Origin: Bacteroidota bacterium
GTDB taxonomy: Bacteria; Bacteroidota; Ignavibacteria; UBA10030; UBA6906
Reading direction: 5' to 3'
Length of the DNA stretch: 64,000 nucleotides
Assembly (NCBI GenBank): GCA_019637975.1
Contig: JAHBUR010000012.1
Location: 1 to 64,000 of the forward strand
Below the pieces are notes generated by a model. That model worked only from the letters and a program-made list of their open reading frames with translations. It was not told where the DNA came from and searched no databases. Shown in pieces: positions 36,845 through 46,006 of this stretch. A program made the translations under genes and the position numbers. The stretch's first letter is position 1, and every line of letters begins with the position of its first letter.

Positions 36845-36849
36845 GGTTT

Positions 36850-37269
36850 CTAGTCGGGTAGTTCGCTCAGCGTCCAGTAGAGATTGATGTTGCGCACGAC
36901 ATCAACAAACTGAGGATATTCCACCGGTTTGATCATGTATCCGGCAACACTCAAGTTGAATGACTCGAACCGATCCTGCTCAGCTTTCGATGTTGTGAGG
37001 ACGACAGCCGGAATGCGCCGGAGATGTTCATCCTGCTTCAGTGCTTTAAGCAGTTCAAGTCCGTTCATCTTCGGCATGTTGAGATCGAGAATGATGATGC
37101 ACGGTCTCGGATTGCCGGTATCCCGAAGATACGACAGGGCTTCTTCGCCGTTCGCCTTCACGACAAGATTGTTTGTCACGTTGATTTCTCTCAGTGCCCT
37201 CTTGACCGTCATCGCGTCAACAACGTCGTCTTCAACAAGAAGTATGGTTTCGTCCGTCTTCATTTCCAT
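36850..37269 (-). CDS. Stand-alone response regulator (Rcp1/CheY-like)
   Basis: 139 residues, a single receiver domain with phosphoacceptor D62 (IIILDLNMPKMNG), acidic pair E13/D14/D15, T in VLTTSKAEQD and K in MIKPVEYPQF. The YLRDTGNPRPCIIILDLNMP pattern and extended C-terminal helix are typical of Rcp1-type partners of bacteriophytochrome-like kinases, which matches the kinase class of the gene upstream. AGGAG precedes the ATG. No output domain. Confidence 0.92.
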   Translation of the reverse strand: MEMKTDETILLVEDDVVDAMTVKRALREINVTNNLVVKANGEEALSYLRDTGNPRPCIIILDLNMPKMNGLELLKALKQDEHLRRIPAVVLTTSKAEQDRFESFNLSVAGYMIKPVEYPQFVDVVRNINLYWTLSELPD

Positions 37270-37442
37270 TGCATCTCCTGATTTCTGTCAGATGGTTCGT
37301 CTTCTGTGTCAAAAAATGTGTGCCGACTTCATGGTACGGGCTCGGGCGTATTTCCGTCGCCCTTTGGCCTCTTTTCCAACGGAATGTATGGGTGTGTGAA
37401 TGATGTTTCCTCACACCTCTCACGTTTTCGTGTGAAGGTTCT
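37270..37442 (-). other. Hairpin-rich spacer between kinase and receiver gene
   Basis: 173 bp. Read on the minus strand it has cacg-aaaa-cgtg directly after the kinase stop, then ggtgtga/tcacac (with a bulge) across about 37390-37417, then gggcg/cgccc at about 37342-37364. None is followed by a T run, so these are not ordinary terminators. They may slow or process the transcript between the two genes. I could not match them to a riboswitch family. Confidence 0.35.
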
Positions 37443-40328
37443 TCAATTTACAGTTCCGGGAAGGGTGAAATAGAACGTCGTCCCCTTTCCGACTTCCGAC
37501 TCCAGCCATATTCTCCCGCCGTGAAGTTCGACAATCTTCTTCACTATCGTCAACCCGATTCCGGTGCTTTCGAATTCATCCCGGGCCGCAAGTGTCTGGA
37601 AGATTTGGAATACCTTCGCAAAATGTTTCTCTTCGATGCCGGGCCCGTTGTCCGCAACAGAGAATTTCCAATGCCCGTTCTCGCGCTCGCATCCGATACG
37701 GATTTTGCCGTTCGGCTTATCCATGAACTTGACGGCATTGCTCAGCAGGTTCTGGAACACCTGCTGTAAGCGTGTCTCCTCGCCGACAACAACAGGAAGC
37801 GGTGATGCTATCTGCACATTAATATGGTCCGGCGGATCGATCATCTCAACTGTTCCTGCAACGAGTTTCTCCAATTCGACCGGAGCGGTATCGCCCTTCG
37901 TTCTGCCGATGCGGGAATACTTGAGAACGCCGTCAATCAGATCGTGCATGCGCTTTGTTCTTCCGAGAAGTACTTTGAGCATCTCATTACCGTCGTTGCC
38001 AAGCATGTCGCCGTAATCGTTCATCAACCAATCTGCCAGCGACCCGATAGCGCGGAGAGGAGCCTTCAAATCGTGCGAAACGATATAGGCAAAATCGTTC
38101 AGTTCTTTGTTGATCTCTTCAAGTTCCTTCATCAGAGATGCCTGCTTTCGCTCGATGCTCTTTCGCTCGGTAACGTCGCGGGCAACTCCGACCATTGCGA
38201 GCGGAATGCCGGCCTCGTTCCTCACTACCGATGTCCAGAGTTCGACGGGAAAATCGGTTCCGTCTTTACGCGTGTTCATGATCTCGCCATACCATCCGCC
38301 CGCCAGGGTGGTCGGACGAATCTCGTTGGCAATGTGCTCGGGCGTTTCTGACGAACGAAGCAGAGAGACATGCTTGCCGAGAACTTCGTCGCGTTGATAG
38401 CCGTAGTTTTTTTGGAACGCCTCATTCACAAAGATGACCCGATCCTGAAGGTCGGTAATCGTCACGCAGTCTTTTGTTGATTCAACCGTATGTGCGAGCA
38501 AGCGAACCTGCCGCTCGGCTTTCTTCCGCTCGGACGTGTCAACATAGATTCCGAACAGGCCCACCGATTCGCCGTTCGCAATGATCGGCACGCCGTACAG
38601 ATCAACATCAATGGTACTGCCGTTCTTACGTCGGCGGATTGCCTCGCCGTGTATCGGCTCGCCCGCCAACACCCGGTTCGTGTAGGCGTTCCCTTCATCC
38701 AAATATTCCTCGGGAAGAAGGACGTCATTGATGCGTTTTCCGAGAAGTTCATTGAGTTCATAGCCGAACATCTCAACGAACTTGGAATTCGTATGGAGGA
38801 TCCGTTCCACGCTATCGCACAACACAATGCCTATGGGGGCGTTCTCGAAAAGCTGTTCAAAACGTGCCTTTTCGAACAGCAATGCATGCTCCGCCTGCTT
38901 GCGCGACGTAATATCACGGAGAGAGGACATGCGGTATGTGTGCCCGTCGCGATTGTAGTTCTGCGCCCGGACTTCGACGTATATCAGCGAGCCGTCACGC
39001 CGGACAAGGCGATGTTCGTACGCATCCGCTCGGCCCGATTGAATCCGACTGCTGACATACTCATGATCGTCGGGACAAATCAGATCAAACACGCGTGTTC
39101 CAATGAGTTCTGTGCGATCATAGCCGAGCATCGCCGCGTACTGTTTATTCAATTCAACGATGATGCCGTTTTCCGTTAAGGAAATCCCTTCAAACGTTGC
39201 TTCGGAGAGAATACGGTTCCGCTCTTCGCTTTCGCGCAGCTTGGTTTCCGCACGGAGCCGGGTAGTAATGTCATTGGCAAGAATCAGACGTGCCTTCTGC
39301 CCGCTGGCCAAAGGCAGCGGATGCGAACTCATCTCGACATCGATGACAGTTCCATCCTTTGTCACATGCCGCCAACCGGTGGAACGGTACAGGCTTCCGT
39401 TCCGGCCCTTCAGTTCTTGCATCTCCGCGGGAGGACCTTCAACAACAATGTCGTTGATTGTCTTTGCGAGGAATTCCTCACGAGTGTACCCGTAGCTTTC
39501 CAGCGCCGATGTATTGACGTCGATAATCGCGCCGGTGTCAATGTTGTTCACCCACATCGGATGGGGATTGGAGGCAAAGAGATCGCGATAACCTTTCTCA
39601 CTGCGCCGCAAATCGCGGTAGGCACGCTCAAGATTATCAACCATCATGTCGAATGCCGATGAAAGATCTCCCACCTCATCGCTCGATTGGATTCTGGTTC
39701 GTTGAGTCCATTCTCCAGCCGAAATCCTTTGGGCAGTCTTGACGACTTTCAGCAACGGAGTCATGACAAGTGCATTAAGGGCGACAACGAGAATAATGCC
39801 GGAAAGAAAAATGCCAATACTCACTCCTGCAATGGTGCCGCGTGCCTGAGCGACGTTGCTTGCAAGATCGCGAAGCGAGAATCCGATGTAGACCCTGCCC
39901 ATCAGCCTTGATGAAACAATGATGGGCGTGACGGTTTGATATGTTAGTCCGTCCTCCGAAACACGTTCTGCGAAGGCGACATTCTCATAGCCGGATTCAG
40001 TAGCTCGTGCCAAATTGACCGCCGCGATCATACCACCCGAGTCATCCTCCACCACGAGATACTCGATATCGGGGTTCAGTTCGGCGCTCTTCAGCACATC
40101 ATGGAGAGTAGCATTAGCCGCGAAAGCGGGAGTGATGTGATACGCCATCATCGCAGTAATCGCATTGGCTTTGCCTTCCAGCGCTGCCGTAATCTCCCGT
40201 TCCAATTGGGCGGGGAAAAACCACGCGATGAAGAGCGAGATGATGGCCATCGGAATACTGATGGCAAGAACGAGCTTCATGCGAATCGAGTAGCACCATC
40301 GGGGAAGAAGTATTCTCGGAATCTGCAT
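37443..40328 (-). CDS. Membrane histidine kinase with HAMP and four PAS domains
   Basis: 961 residues. TM1 (about 17-36, MKLVLAISIPMAIISLFIAW), a periplasmic sensor of about 130 residues, TM2 (GVSIGIFLSGIILVVALNAL), HAMP (TAQRISAGEWTQRTRI), then four PAS/PAC units (PMWVNNIDTGAIIDVNTSAL, TENGIIVELNKQYAAMLGY, SVERILHTNSKFVEMFGYE, DLQDRVIFVNEAFQKNYGY), HisKA (DFAYIVSHDLKAPLRAIG) and HATPase (DNGPGI, FESTGIGLTIVKKIVEL). The HisKA/HATPase sequence is of the phytochrome-kinase type, which commonly signals to Rcp1-like receivers such as the one encoded next. Confidence 0.93.
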   Translation of the reverse strand: MQIPRILLPRWCYSIRMKLVLAISIPMAIISLFIAWFFPAQLEREITAALEGKANAITAMMAYHITPAFAANATLHDVLKSAELNPDIEYLVVEDDSGGMIAAVNLARATESGYENVAFAERVSEDGLTYQTVTPIIVSSRLMGRVYIGFSLRDLASNVAQARGTIAGVSIGIFLSGIILVVALNALVMTPLLKVVKTAQRISAGEWTQRTRIQSSDEVGDLSSAFDMMVDNLERAYRDLRRSEKGYRDLFASNPHPMWVNNIDTGAIIDVNTSALESYGYTREEFLAKTINDIVVEGPPAEMQELKGRNGSLYRSTGWRHVTKDGTVIDVEMSSHPLPLASGQKARLILANDITTRLRAETKLRESEERNRILSEATFEGISLTENGIIVELNKQYAAMLGYDRTELIGTRVFDLICPDDHEYVSSRIQSGRADAYEHRLVRRDGSLIYVEVRAQNYNRDGHTYRMSSLRDITSRKQAEHALLFEKARFEQLFENAPIGIVLCDSVERILHTNSKFVEMFGYELNELLGKRINDVLLPEEYLDEGNAYTNRVLAGEPIHGEAIRRRKNGSTIDVDLYGVPIIANGESVGLFGIYVDTSERKKAERQVRLLAHTVESTKDCVTITDLQDRVIFVNEAFQKNYGYQRDEVLGKHVSLLRSSETPEHIANEIRPTTLAGGWYGEIMNTRKDGTDFPVELWTSVVRNEAGIPLAMVGVARDVTERKSIERKQASLMKELEEINKELNDFAYIVSHDLKAPLRAIGSLADWLMNDYGDMLGNDGNEMLKVLLGRTKRMHDLIDGVLKYSRIGRTKGDTAPVELEKLVAGTVEMIDPPDHINVQIASPLPVVVGEETRLQQVFQNLLSNAVKFMDKPNGKIRIGCERENGHWKFSVADNGPGIEEKHFAKVFQIFQTLAARDEFESTGIGLTIVKKIVELHGGRIWLESEVGKGTTFYFTLPGTVN

Positions 40329-40398
40329 CGCTATGCCCCGGAAGGCTCTGTCATGATTTGCAAGCCGGACATCATGAGCCGGTGCCCTCGCGGATTTC

Positions 40399-40427
40399 TT
40401 GCATCTCGAAAGAGTTCTGGATATATT
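40399..40427 (+). promoter_or_regulatory. Predicted sigma-70-type promoter for the TonB receptor gene
   Basis: TTGCAT (40399-40404), 17-bp spacer, TATATT (40422-40427), about 35 bp before the likely start codon. Based on consensus only. Confidence 0.45.
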
Positions 40428-40461
40428 TTTCGCACGATTTCGACGATTTCATTGATCAGGA

Positions 40462-42540
40462 TTGAGATTGCAGCACGTTTTCCCGCCCTTCATCACATTG
40501 CTTCCCATCTTGGTAATCGGCAGTTTTTCCGGCCATCTTCATGCACAGAGCCCTGCACTTGATACCGCACAACCGGATACAGTGCAAGCGTCGAAAACTC
40601 CCGGCGATACAACGCAGGTCGAGAGCCGGGACACGACCGGATTCGCTGCCGCATTAAGCGATACAACGCACGCGGTGGATACAACACGCATGAGTACACC
40701 TTCCCTTGTCGGAACATTCGACCGGTTGCTGGATTCAACCCGACTTATATCCCATGACGAGTTAACGTTTCTCGACTACCGCAGCCTGGCGGGAGTTCTT
40801 GAGTCTATGCCGGGCGTTTTTGTGCGTGATCACTTCTCGATTGGCTCGTACGATCAGCTGAATATCAGGGGAGCGGATTGGCGAAGCATTGCCGTAACCG
40901 CCAACGGCCGGCTGATGAACGATCCGGCTTCCGGCGTTTACAAACTCTCATACTTCACAACAGAATATGCCGACAGAATCGAGTTCATTTCCGGGCCGAG
41001 GAGTTTCCTGTACGGCGTGAACAGTACCGGCGGAGCCGTTAATCTTGTAACGAAAAACTACAACAGCAATCGCCCTCTCTCAAAAATCAACTACACCGAA
41101 TCTGCGTACGGATACCAGTACAGCGACGGGACGTTCAGCCAGAATATTTCACGAAAAGTGAACTTCACGTTCGGCTTCCAACATCAGGGAAATCTCGGTC
41201 GTTTCACAAATGCGGCGTATGATGCGTGGAATATGCGGCTCAAAATCCGCTACAACATTTCCAAAGATTTGAATATCGTTTTCTCGGAATATCTTACCAG
41301 ATCGGAAACGCAACTCAACGGCGGAATTGATCTTGAGAAAACCGGCATTCCAGCCCTTGCATTCAACCGCAACTGGGCTGTCCCCGTCAATGCCGAATCA
41401 TTCGAGAAGATTTCCCGAAACGATGTTGATCTCTCCCTTGTGGGTACGTTTCTCGGTGATACGACAAACGTCAGTATATTGACGTTCTATTATTCCAACA
41501 ACTTCCGTGAGTATCGCGACAAGGGGACGGGAACTTCCACCAATGTTCAAATCGATAGCGATCATCGTTCGTCGTGGATGGGGGCGTTGTTCACGCAGGA
41601 TTTTCACACGGAATGGCAGCGCTTCAATCTCGGCGTCAATATCGAGTTGCGACAGATTGAAGGAAGCCCCAACTTGGGACGAAGAAGAAACTCCCTCGGA
41701 AGTGTCTGGATCAAAGAGGAACTTCTCCTTACCAATTTGCTGACCGTGGCAGGCTTTGCACGATACGACAGCTACATCGCAAAGGAAACGAATCTCAGCG
41801 CCGGGGCGGATGCAACGTTAAATCCCCTTCCGTGGCTATCGCTGTACGGCGGGTTATCAACCTCGAAACGATTTCCGTCATATCAGGAACTGTTTTGGAG
41901 TGACAGCACGGTGAGCCGCTTGGCGCCCCTCACTTCGGAACGGCATCACACAGTGGAAATCGGCCTCCGCATCAGGGTTGATGATTTTGATTTGAACGCC
42001 AGCTACTTCCATCGAACCATCAACAATCCAATTTTGCTGCAACCGGACGGCAGCGGATATGTGTTTCCCGGAATTCACTTTGTCAACGGCGACCGGCGCA
42101 TTACCAATGGTATTGAAGCAAAGCTCGTCTGGCGATTCTGGCTGCTGTACCTCGACGGCACAGCAACGTTCCTGACGCAACAAGACGGCGGCGGCACTAT
42201 GCTTGCCGTTTACCCGAAGCTTTCGGCAAGCGGAGGTATTTATCTCTGGCAAAAACTCCTTAACGACAATCTGAATCTGAAGATCGGCTTCAAAGGAAGA
42301 TATGTCTCCGGCTCACAAGGCGAGCGTTTTAATCCCGAAGTGCTAGCGTATGTTCCCAACACAGGCACGCGACTCGGCTTCGGTTCGTCGGTAGACGGAT
42401 TTGTAATTGCTGGCCTCGGCAAAGCGTACGTGACATTGATGTGGGAGAATCTAACAAACTCACGCTACTATATCACCCCGTACTATCCTGTGCTTGACAG
42501 GGCTGTCAGGTTCGGCATCTCGTGGCAGTTTTTTGATTGA
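40462..42540 (+). CDS. TonB-dependent outer membrane receptor
   Basis: 692 residues with a signal peptide ending LHAQ. The start is one of two TTG codons (40462 or 40468); AGGA at 40457-40460 fits the second better. A low-complexity Thr/Asp-rich stretch (30-90) precedes the plug domain (LAGVLESMPGVFVRD, QLNIRGADWRS, IEFISGPRSFLYGVNSTGGA). The rest is a beta-barrel that ends in IRFGISWQF-type aromatic residue (VRFGISWQFFD). No CarboxypepD-like or SusD partner is next to it. It probably imports a siderophore, vitamin or metal complex; the ligand is unknown. Confidence 0.9.
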   Translation: MRLQHVFPPFITLLPILVIGSFSGHLHAQSPALDTAQPDTVQASKTPGDTTQVESRDTTGFAAALSDTTHAVDTTRMSTPSLVGTFDRLLDSTRLISHDELTFLDYRSLAGVLESMPGVFVRDHFSIGSYDQLNIRGADWRSIAVTANGRLMNDPASGVYKLSYFTTEYADRIEFISGPRSFLYGVNSTGGAVNLVTKNYNSNRPLSKINYTESAYGYQYSDGTFSQNISRKVNFTFGFQHQGNLGRFTNAAYDAWNMRLKIRYNISKDLNIVFSEYLTRSETQLNGGIDLEKTGIPALAFNRNWAVPVNAESFEKISRNDVDLSLVGTFLGDTTNVSILTFYYSNNFREYRDKGTGTSTNVQIDSDHRSSWMGALFTQDFHTEWQRFNLGVNIELRQIEGSPNLGRRRNSLGSVWIKEELLLTNLLTVAGFARYDSYIAKETNLSAGADATLNPLPWLSLYGGLSTSKRFPSYQELFWSDSTVSRLAPLTSERHHTVEIGLRIRVDDFDLNASYFHRTINNPILLQPDGSGYVFPGIHFVNGDRRITNGIEAKLVWRFWLLYLDGTATFLTQQDGGGTMLAVYPKLSASGGIYLWQKLLNDNLNLKIGFKGRYVSGSQGERFNPEVLAYVPNTGTRLGFGSSVDGFVIAGLGKAYVTLMWENLTNSRYYITPYYPVLDRAVRFGISWQFFD

Positions 42541-42562
42541 GGGTACACGCTATCCGACCCGT

Positions 42563-43114
42563 ATGAATCCGACGATCACAGTATTTGGCAGCGCGCATCC
42601 GAAACAGGGAGATGAGGAATACGCGTTGGCGTTCGAGATCGGCAGTGAATTGGCGAAAGCGGGCTTCACAATCTGCAACGGCGGATATGGCGGTATCATG
42701 GAGGCTTCAGCGCGAGGCGCCAAATCCGCCGGCGGGCATGCAATCGGAGTGACCTGCAAGGCCTTCCACAACAGGACTGTCAACGCGTGGATTGATACGA
42801 ACATTGAGACGTACGATCTGAGTGATCGTATGATGAAACTCATATCGTTGGGTGATGGATATGTTGTCCTGAAGGGCGGGACAGGCACGCTGCTTGAACT
42901 TGCCGCCGCGTGGGAGTTTATGAACAAGATGATGATTGCCCCGAAACCGATTGTTATTGTGGGGGATTTTTGGAGGCCGGTGATCTCCACCCTGCAGGAG
43001 GCGCTTGTAGCCGAGGGCTCGCACAACGCGGCACATCTTGTTACACATGTCAATGAACCGAAACAATGCGTCGAACTGCTTCGTCTAATTCTCGAAAACA
43101 GGAGTGACAGATGA
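42563..43114 (+). CDS. LOG/TIGR00725-like nucleotide-binding protein
   Basis: 183 residues from the ATG at 42563 (NPTITVFGSAHPKQGD). The Rossmann-type fold of the lysine-decarboxylase-like/LOG family is shown by CNGGYGGIMEASARGA and by LKGGTGTLLELAAAWEF, a variant of the family motif PGGxGTxxE in which Pro is replaced by Lys. LOG enzymes release cytokinin-like bases or hydrolyse nucleotide monophosphates; the role in bacteria of this branch is unsettled. The stop overlaps the next ATG (ATGA). Confidence 0.82.
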   Translation: MNPTITVFGSAHPKQGDEEYALAFEIGSELAKAGFTICNGGYGGIMEASARGAKSAGGHAIGVTCKAFHNRTVNAWIDTNIETYDLSDRMMKLISLGDGYVVLKGGTGTLLELAAAWEFMNKMMIAPKPIVIVGDFWRPVISTLQEALVAEGSHNAAHLVTHVNEPKQCVELLRLILENRSDR

Positions 43115-43599
43115 AAACACCCTCGGCAGAAATCCGGCTTCTTCTTCAGTTGATCGACGAAGCGTACGAGCGCAAAACGTGGCACGGCCCGAACCTGAAA
43201 GGTTCCTTGCGCGGCGTATCCGCCGAAGAAGCAGCATGGCGTCCGAACGCACACCGCCACAGCATTTGGGAGATTGCGGTTCATGCGGCGTATTGGAAAT
43301 ACACAGTCAGACGACGGCTGCTTGACGAGAAGCGCGGATCGTTTCCGCTGAAGGGAAGCAACTGGTTCACGCTTCCGGCTGACCAATCCGATGCACTGTG
43401 GAAACAACATCTTCACGTACTCGAACAGACTCATCGCTCGATGCGTGAAGCAATCGGACAATTCCCTGCATCGAAGCTGTATGCGACAACATCGCAGAGT
43501 AAGGTGACGAACATTGCAGTCATCTACGGCATAGCAAATCACGACATCTACCATGCGGGCCAGATCCAATTGCTGAAACGCTTGCATGAAAGAAAGTAA
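43111..43599 (+). CDS. DinB-family protein
   Basis: 162 residues. Four-helix bundle of the DinB/YfiT superfamily with three metal-ligand His: one in IWEIAVHAAYWKY and two in ANHDIYHAGQI. Members act as thiol-dependent transferases or hydrolases; the substrate here is unknown. Translationally coupled to the LOG-like gene by a 4-bp overlap. Confidence 0.85.
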   Translation: MKTPSAEIRLLLQLIDEAYERKTWHGPNLKGSLRGVSAEEAAWRPNAHRHSIWEIAVHAAYWKYTVRRRLLDEKRGSFPLKGSNWFTLPADQSDALWKQHLHVLEQTHRSMREAIGQFPASKLYATTSQSKVTNIAVIYGIANHDIYHAGQIQLLKRLHERK

Positions 43600-43695
43600 G
43601 ATTCGGCTCCCGATTCTCAGTATGACTTTGCCGGCATTTGTGTTACATTGAGTCCGCCGAAACGTAATTCCGTTCTCATACATTCATGACATTGC

Positions 43696-44604
43696 ATGCC
43701 CTCATCGACTGAACGCCTGTCGCCTCGAGTTATCCTCGCCTACCTCAGCGTCTTCATCATCTGGGGCTCAACATATCTCGCGATAAGCGTGGGAGTGAGA
43801 GATTGGCCACCGGCACTGTTCGCCGGCGTGCGCTTCCTTGCAGCAGGCAGCGTACTGTTGTTGGTTGCCAGAATCAAGGGAAGCCCGTTGCCCGACAAGC
43901 GCGGGATTTTCGATTTGTCGGTCGTCGGATTGTTTCTTCTCGTCGGCGGAAACTGGCTTGTTGTCTGGGCTGAGAAGACAATTCCGTCGGGTCTTGCAGC
44001 TCTCATCATTGCGATCGTTCCGCTGTTCATGTCAACGATTGATTCGTTTGTCCCGAACGGACAACGGCTTTCACTCCTTGGTTGGATTGGTATAGTTGTC
44101 GGATTCGCGGGCATGTTCATTCTCGTTTCGCCAAGTCTCGGAATGGCCGAGGGACTGAGTCTCGATCCGATGGGCATTGCCGGACTTGTCATCGCGTCGT
44201 TCTTGTGGTCGATTGGTTCAGTATATTCGAAACATCATCCGGTTCACGGGGATATTTTCGTCAACTCAAGCATACAAAATCTGGCTGCGGGAATTGTACT
44301 AACGTCAATCGGAACGTCCCTCAACGAATGGCCTGAAATCCGCATCACCGAGCCGGGCGTGCTGTCTCTTCTCTACTTGATCATCTTCGGTTCAATTGTG
44401 GGCTACACATCATACGCATATTTGTTGAGACACGTTCCGCCCGCCAAGGCATCAACGTATGCGTACGTCAATCCCGTTGTCGCAATCTTTCTCGGCTGGC
44501 TTATCCTCGCAGAACCCATCGACACACGAACAGTCTTTGCCGCCGCTGTTATTCTTGCGGGCGTCGCCATAGTCCAGACTTCAAAAATGAGGAGTAAAGG
44601 ATGA
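43696..44604 (+). CDS. EamA-family (drug/metabolite) transporter
   Basis: 302 residues with about ten membrane helices and two EamA repeats. Features are FIIWGSTYLAISVGVRDWPP, GNWLVVWAEKTIPSGLAALI (first half) and YTSYAYLLRHVPPAKASTYAYVN (second half), the last close to YedA-type exporters of amino acids or metabolites. The stop overlaps the ATG of the next gene by 4 bp. Confidence 0.9.
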   Translation: MPSSTERLSPRVILAYLSVFIIWGSTYLAISVGVRDWPPALFAGVRFLAAGSVLLLVARIKGSPLPDKRGIFDLSVVGLFLLVGGNWLVVWAEKTIPSGLAALIIAIVPLFMSTIDSFVPNGQRLSLLGWIGIVVGFAGMFILVSPSLGMAEGLSLDPMGIAGLVIASFLWSIGSVYSKHHPVHGDIFVNSSIQNLAAGIVLTSIGTSLNEWPEIRITEPGVLSLLYLIIFGSIVGYTSYAYLLRHVPPAKASTYAYVNPVVAIFLGWLILAEPIDTRTVFAAAVILAGVAIVQTSKMRSKG

Positions 44605-45503
44605 GATTTCATCAATTCCGTCTTCTGTTCTTCATACTGCTGTTGTCATTCATTCCGGGGCGCTTGCTTCCGGCACTTGACGTTCCCTATCTCGCTTCAC
44701 GCGTTAACGACTATGCGGGCATCCTCTCGCCCGAAACAATTCAGCGTCTTGAGGAAACACTGAAAGTACACGAGGATTCCACCTCGAACCAGGTAGTCGT
44801 ATTAACAATTCCGAGTCTTGCGGGAGAAGTCATTGAGGAATACTCGATGAAAGTTGCAGAGGCCTGGAAACTCGGCACAGCACAAAATGACAACGGCGTA
44901 CTCCTACTCATAGCGAAGGAAGACAGGGCGCTGCGCATAGAAGTCGGCAACGGACTCGAAGGCGTGTTGCCCGATGGTTTGTGCGGCACGATCATCCGGC
45001 AGGAGATCGTCCCGCACTTCAAAGATCAACGATATGATGATGGAGTTGAGGCAGGCATTTCGGCAATTCTCCGGGCAATAGCAAACGAGTATCAGGCGGA
45101 ATCGAATTTTTCCGATTTCGATCAGGATGTTCCCCCCTTGCCTTTGGCCCTCGGTGTCTTTGCGTTCTTTCTTTTTGTCGTTGGAACATTCACGCTCTCG
45201 GCGGTGTTCACTTCCGGGTTCATGTCGTGGTTCATGTATGTTTTTCTGATCCCGTTTTGGCTGATGTTTCCCATGGGACTCTTTGGAGTTACCATCGGAT
45301 TTGCTATCTTTGCCCTGTACGCTATCGGCTTTATTATTGCTAAGATATTCTTTGCTACAAACCCTTCGGGAAAGAAATTCTCGAAGCAATGGGGCACCAA
45401 GTTCGCCTCCACCGGACGCTCATCAAGTGGCGGGTCGTCGCGCAGCAGCTTTTCCGGAGGCGGGGGAAGCTTTTCCGGTGGCGGGTCATCGGGCAGATGG
45501 TGA
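44601..45503 (+). CDS. TPM-domain membrane protein
   Basis: 300 residues. Signal peptide, then a TPM domain (about 30-170) with VNDYAGILSPETIQRLEE, SNQVVVLTIPSL, QNDNGVLLLIAKEDRALRIE and GLEGVLPDG. Three hydrophobic segments follow (about 177-250) and the C-terminus is the Ser/Gly-rich FSGGGGSFSGGGSSGRW, which is typical of this family (YgcG-like). TPM domains have been linked to photosystem repair and to phosphatase activity, but the function of the bacterial membrane form is not settled. The next gene begins 13 bp later. Confidence 0.9.
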   Translation: MRFHQFRLLFFILLLSFIPGRLLPALDVPYLASRVNDYAGILSPETIQRLEETLKVHEDSTSNQVVVLTIPSLAGEVIEEYSMKVAEAWKLGTAQNDNGVLLLIAKEDRALRIEVGNGLEGVLPDGLCGTIIRQEIVPHFKDQRYDDGVEAGISAILRAIANEYQAESNFSDFDQDVPPLPLALGVFAFFLFVVGTFTLSAVFTSGFMSWFMYVFLIPFWLMFPMGLFGVTIGFAIFALYAIGFIIAKIFFATNPSGKKFSKQWGTKFASTGRSSSGGSSRSSFSGGGGSFSGGGSSGRW

Positions 45504-45516
45504 TCTTTTTGAGTAA

Positions 45517-46002
45517 ATGGAAACAACAGGAATCTCCAAATTGACACTCACCGTTCGCGAAGCGATTATCATCATTCTCGCGTCAACCGTACTTGGGTTC
45601 TCTTATTCGTACATCATGAAGAAGGGGCTCTTTCTCCCTCCCGTTCCTCTCATTGCAGCACCTCAGGCTGTCGTTCCTCCGGAGTTTGTATCGTATGAAG
45701 AAGCACTCAAATTGTTCAACGAAGGAAAGGCCATTTTTGCCGATGCGCGGCATGAGTACGATTTCAAGCTGGGTCATATTCCGGGGGCAGTCAATGTTCC
45801 GTTGAAAGACTTCATTCTGCAAACATCCCCTCTCGCAAACACTCCCGAAGACAGGCTCATCATTACATATTGCGACGGCGAGGATTGCAATTCGAGCATT
45901 GAGCTTGCCCAAAAACTTTCCGAGGCCGGCTTCACGAAAGTGAGGATGTTCTTCGGGGGCTGGAATGAATGGCAACAACACAACTTGAGTACCGAACGGT
46001 AA
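45517..46002 (+). CDS. Membrane-anchored rhodanese-like sulfurtransferase
   Basis: 161 residues. One membrane segment (EAIIIILASTVLGFSYSYIM), then a rhodanese domain with FADARHEYDFKLGHIPGAVNVP and an active loop YCDGEDCNSS, in which either Cys may be the persulfide carrier. GGWNEWQ at the end is typical. The domain faces the periplasm if the N-terminus is inside. It lies 4 bp before the MauE-like gene, a common pairing. Confidence 0.87.
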   Translation: METTGISKLTLTVREAIIIILASTVLGFSYSYIMKKGLFLPPVPLIAAPQAVVPPEFVSYEEALKLFNEGKAIFADARHEYDFKLGHIPGAVNVPLKDFILQTSPLANTPEDRLIITYCDGEDCNSSIELAQKLSEAGFTKVRMFFGGWNEWQQHNLSTER

Positions 46003-46006
46003 CCTC

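Noticed and set aside
37270-37442. Possible riboswitch in the spacer between kinase and receiver
   Set aside because: Three small hairpins are visible but the conserved bases of the GEMM, cobalamin, TPP or SAM classes are not found.
42550-43683. Long open frame of 377 codons on the minus strand
   Set aside because: It lies opposite two well-supported plus-strand genes (LOG-like and DinB), has Arg/Ser/Cys-rich shadow composition and no recognisable motif.
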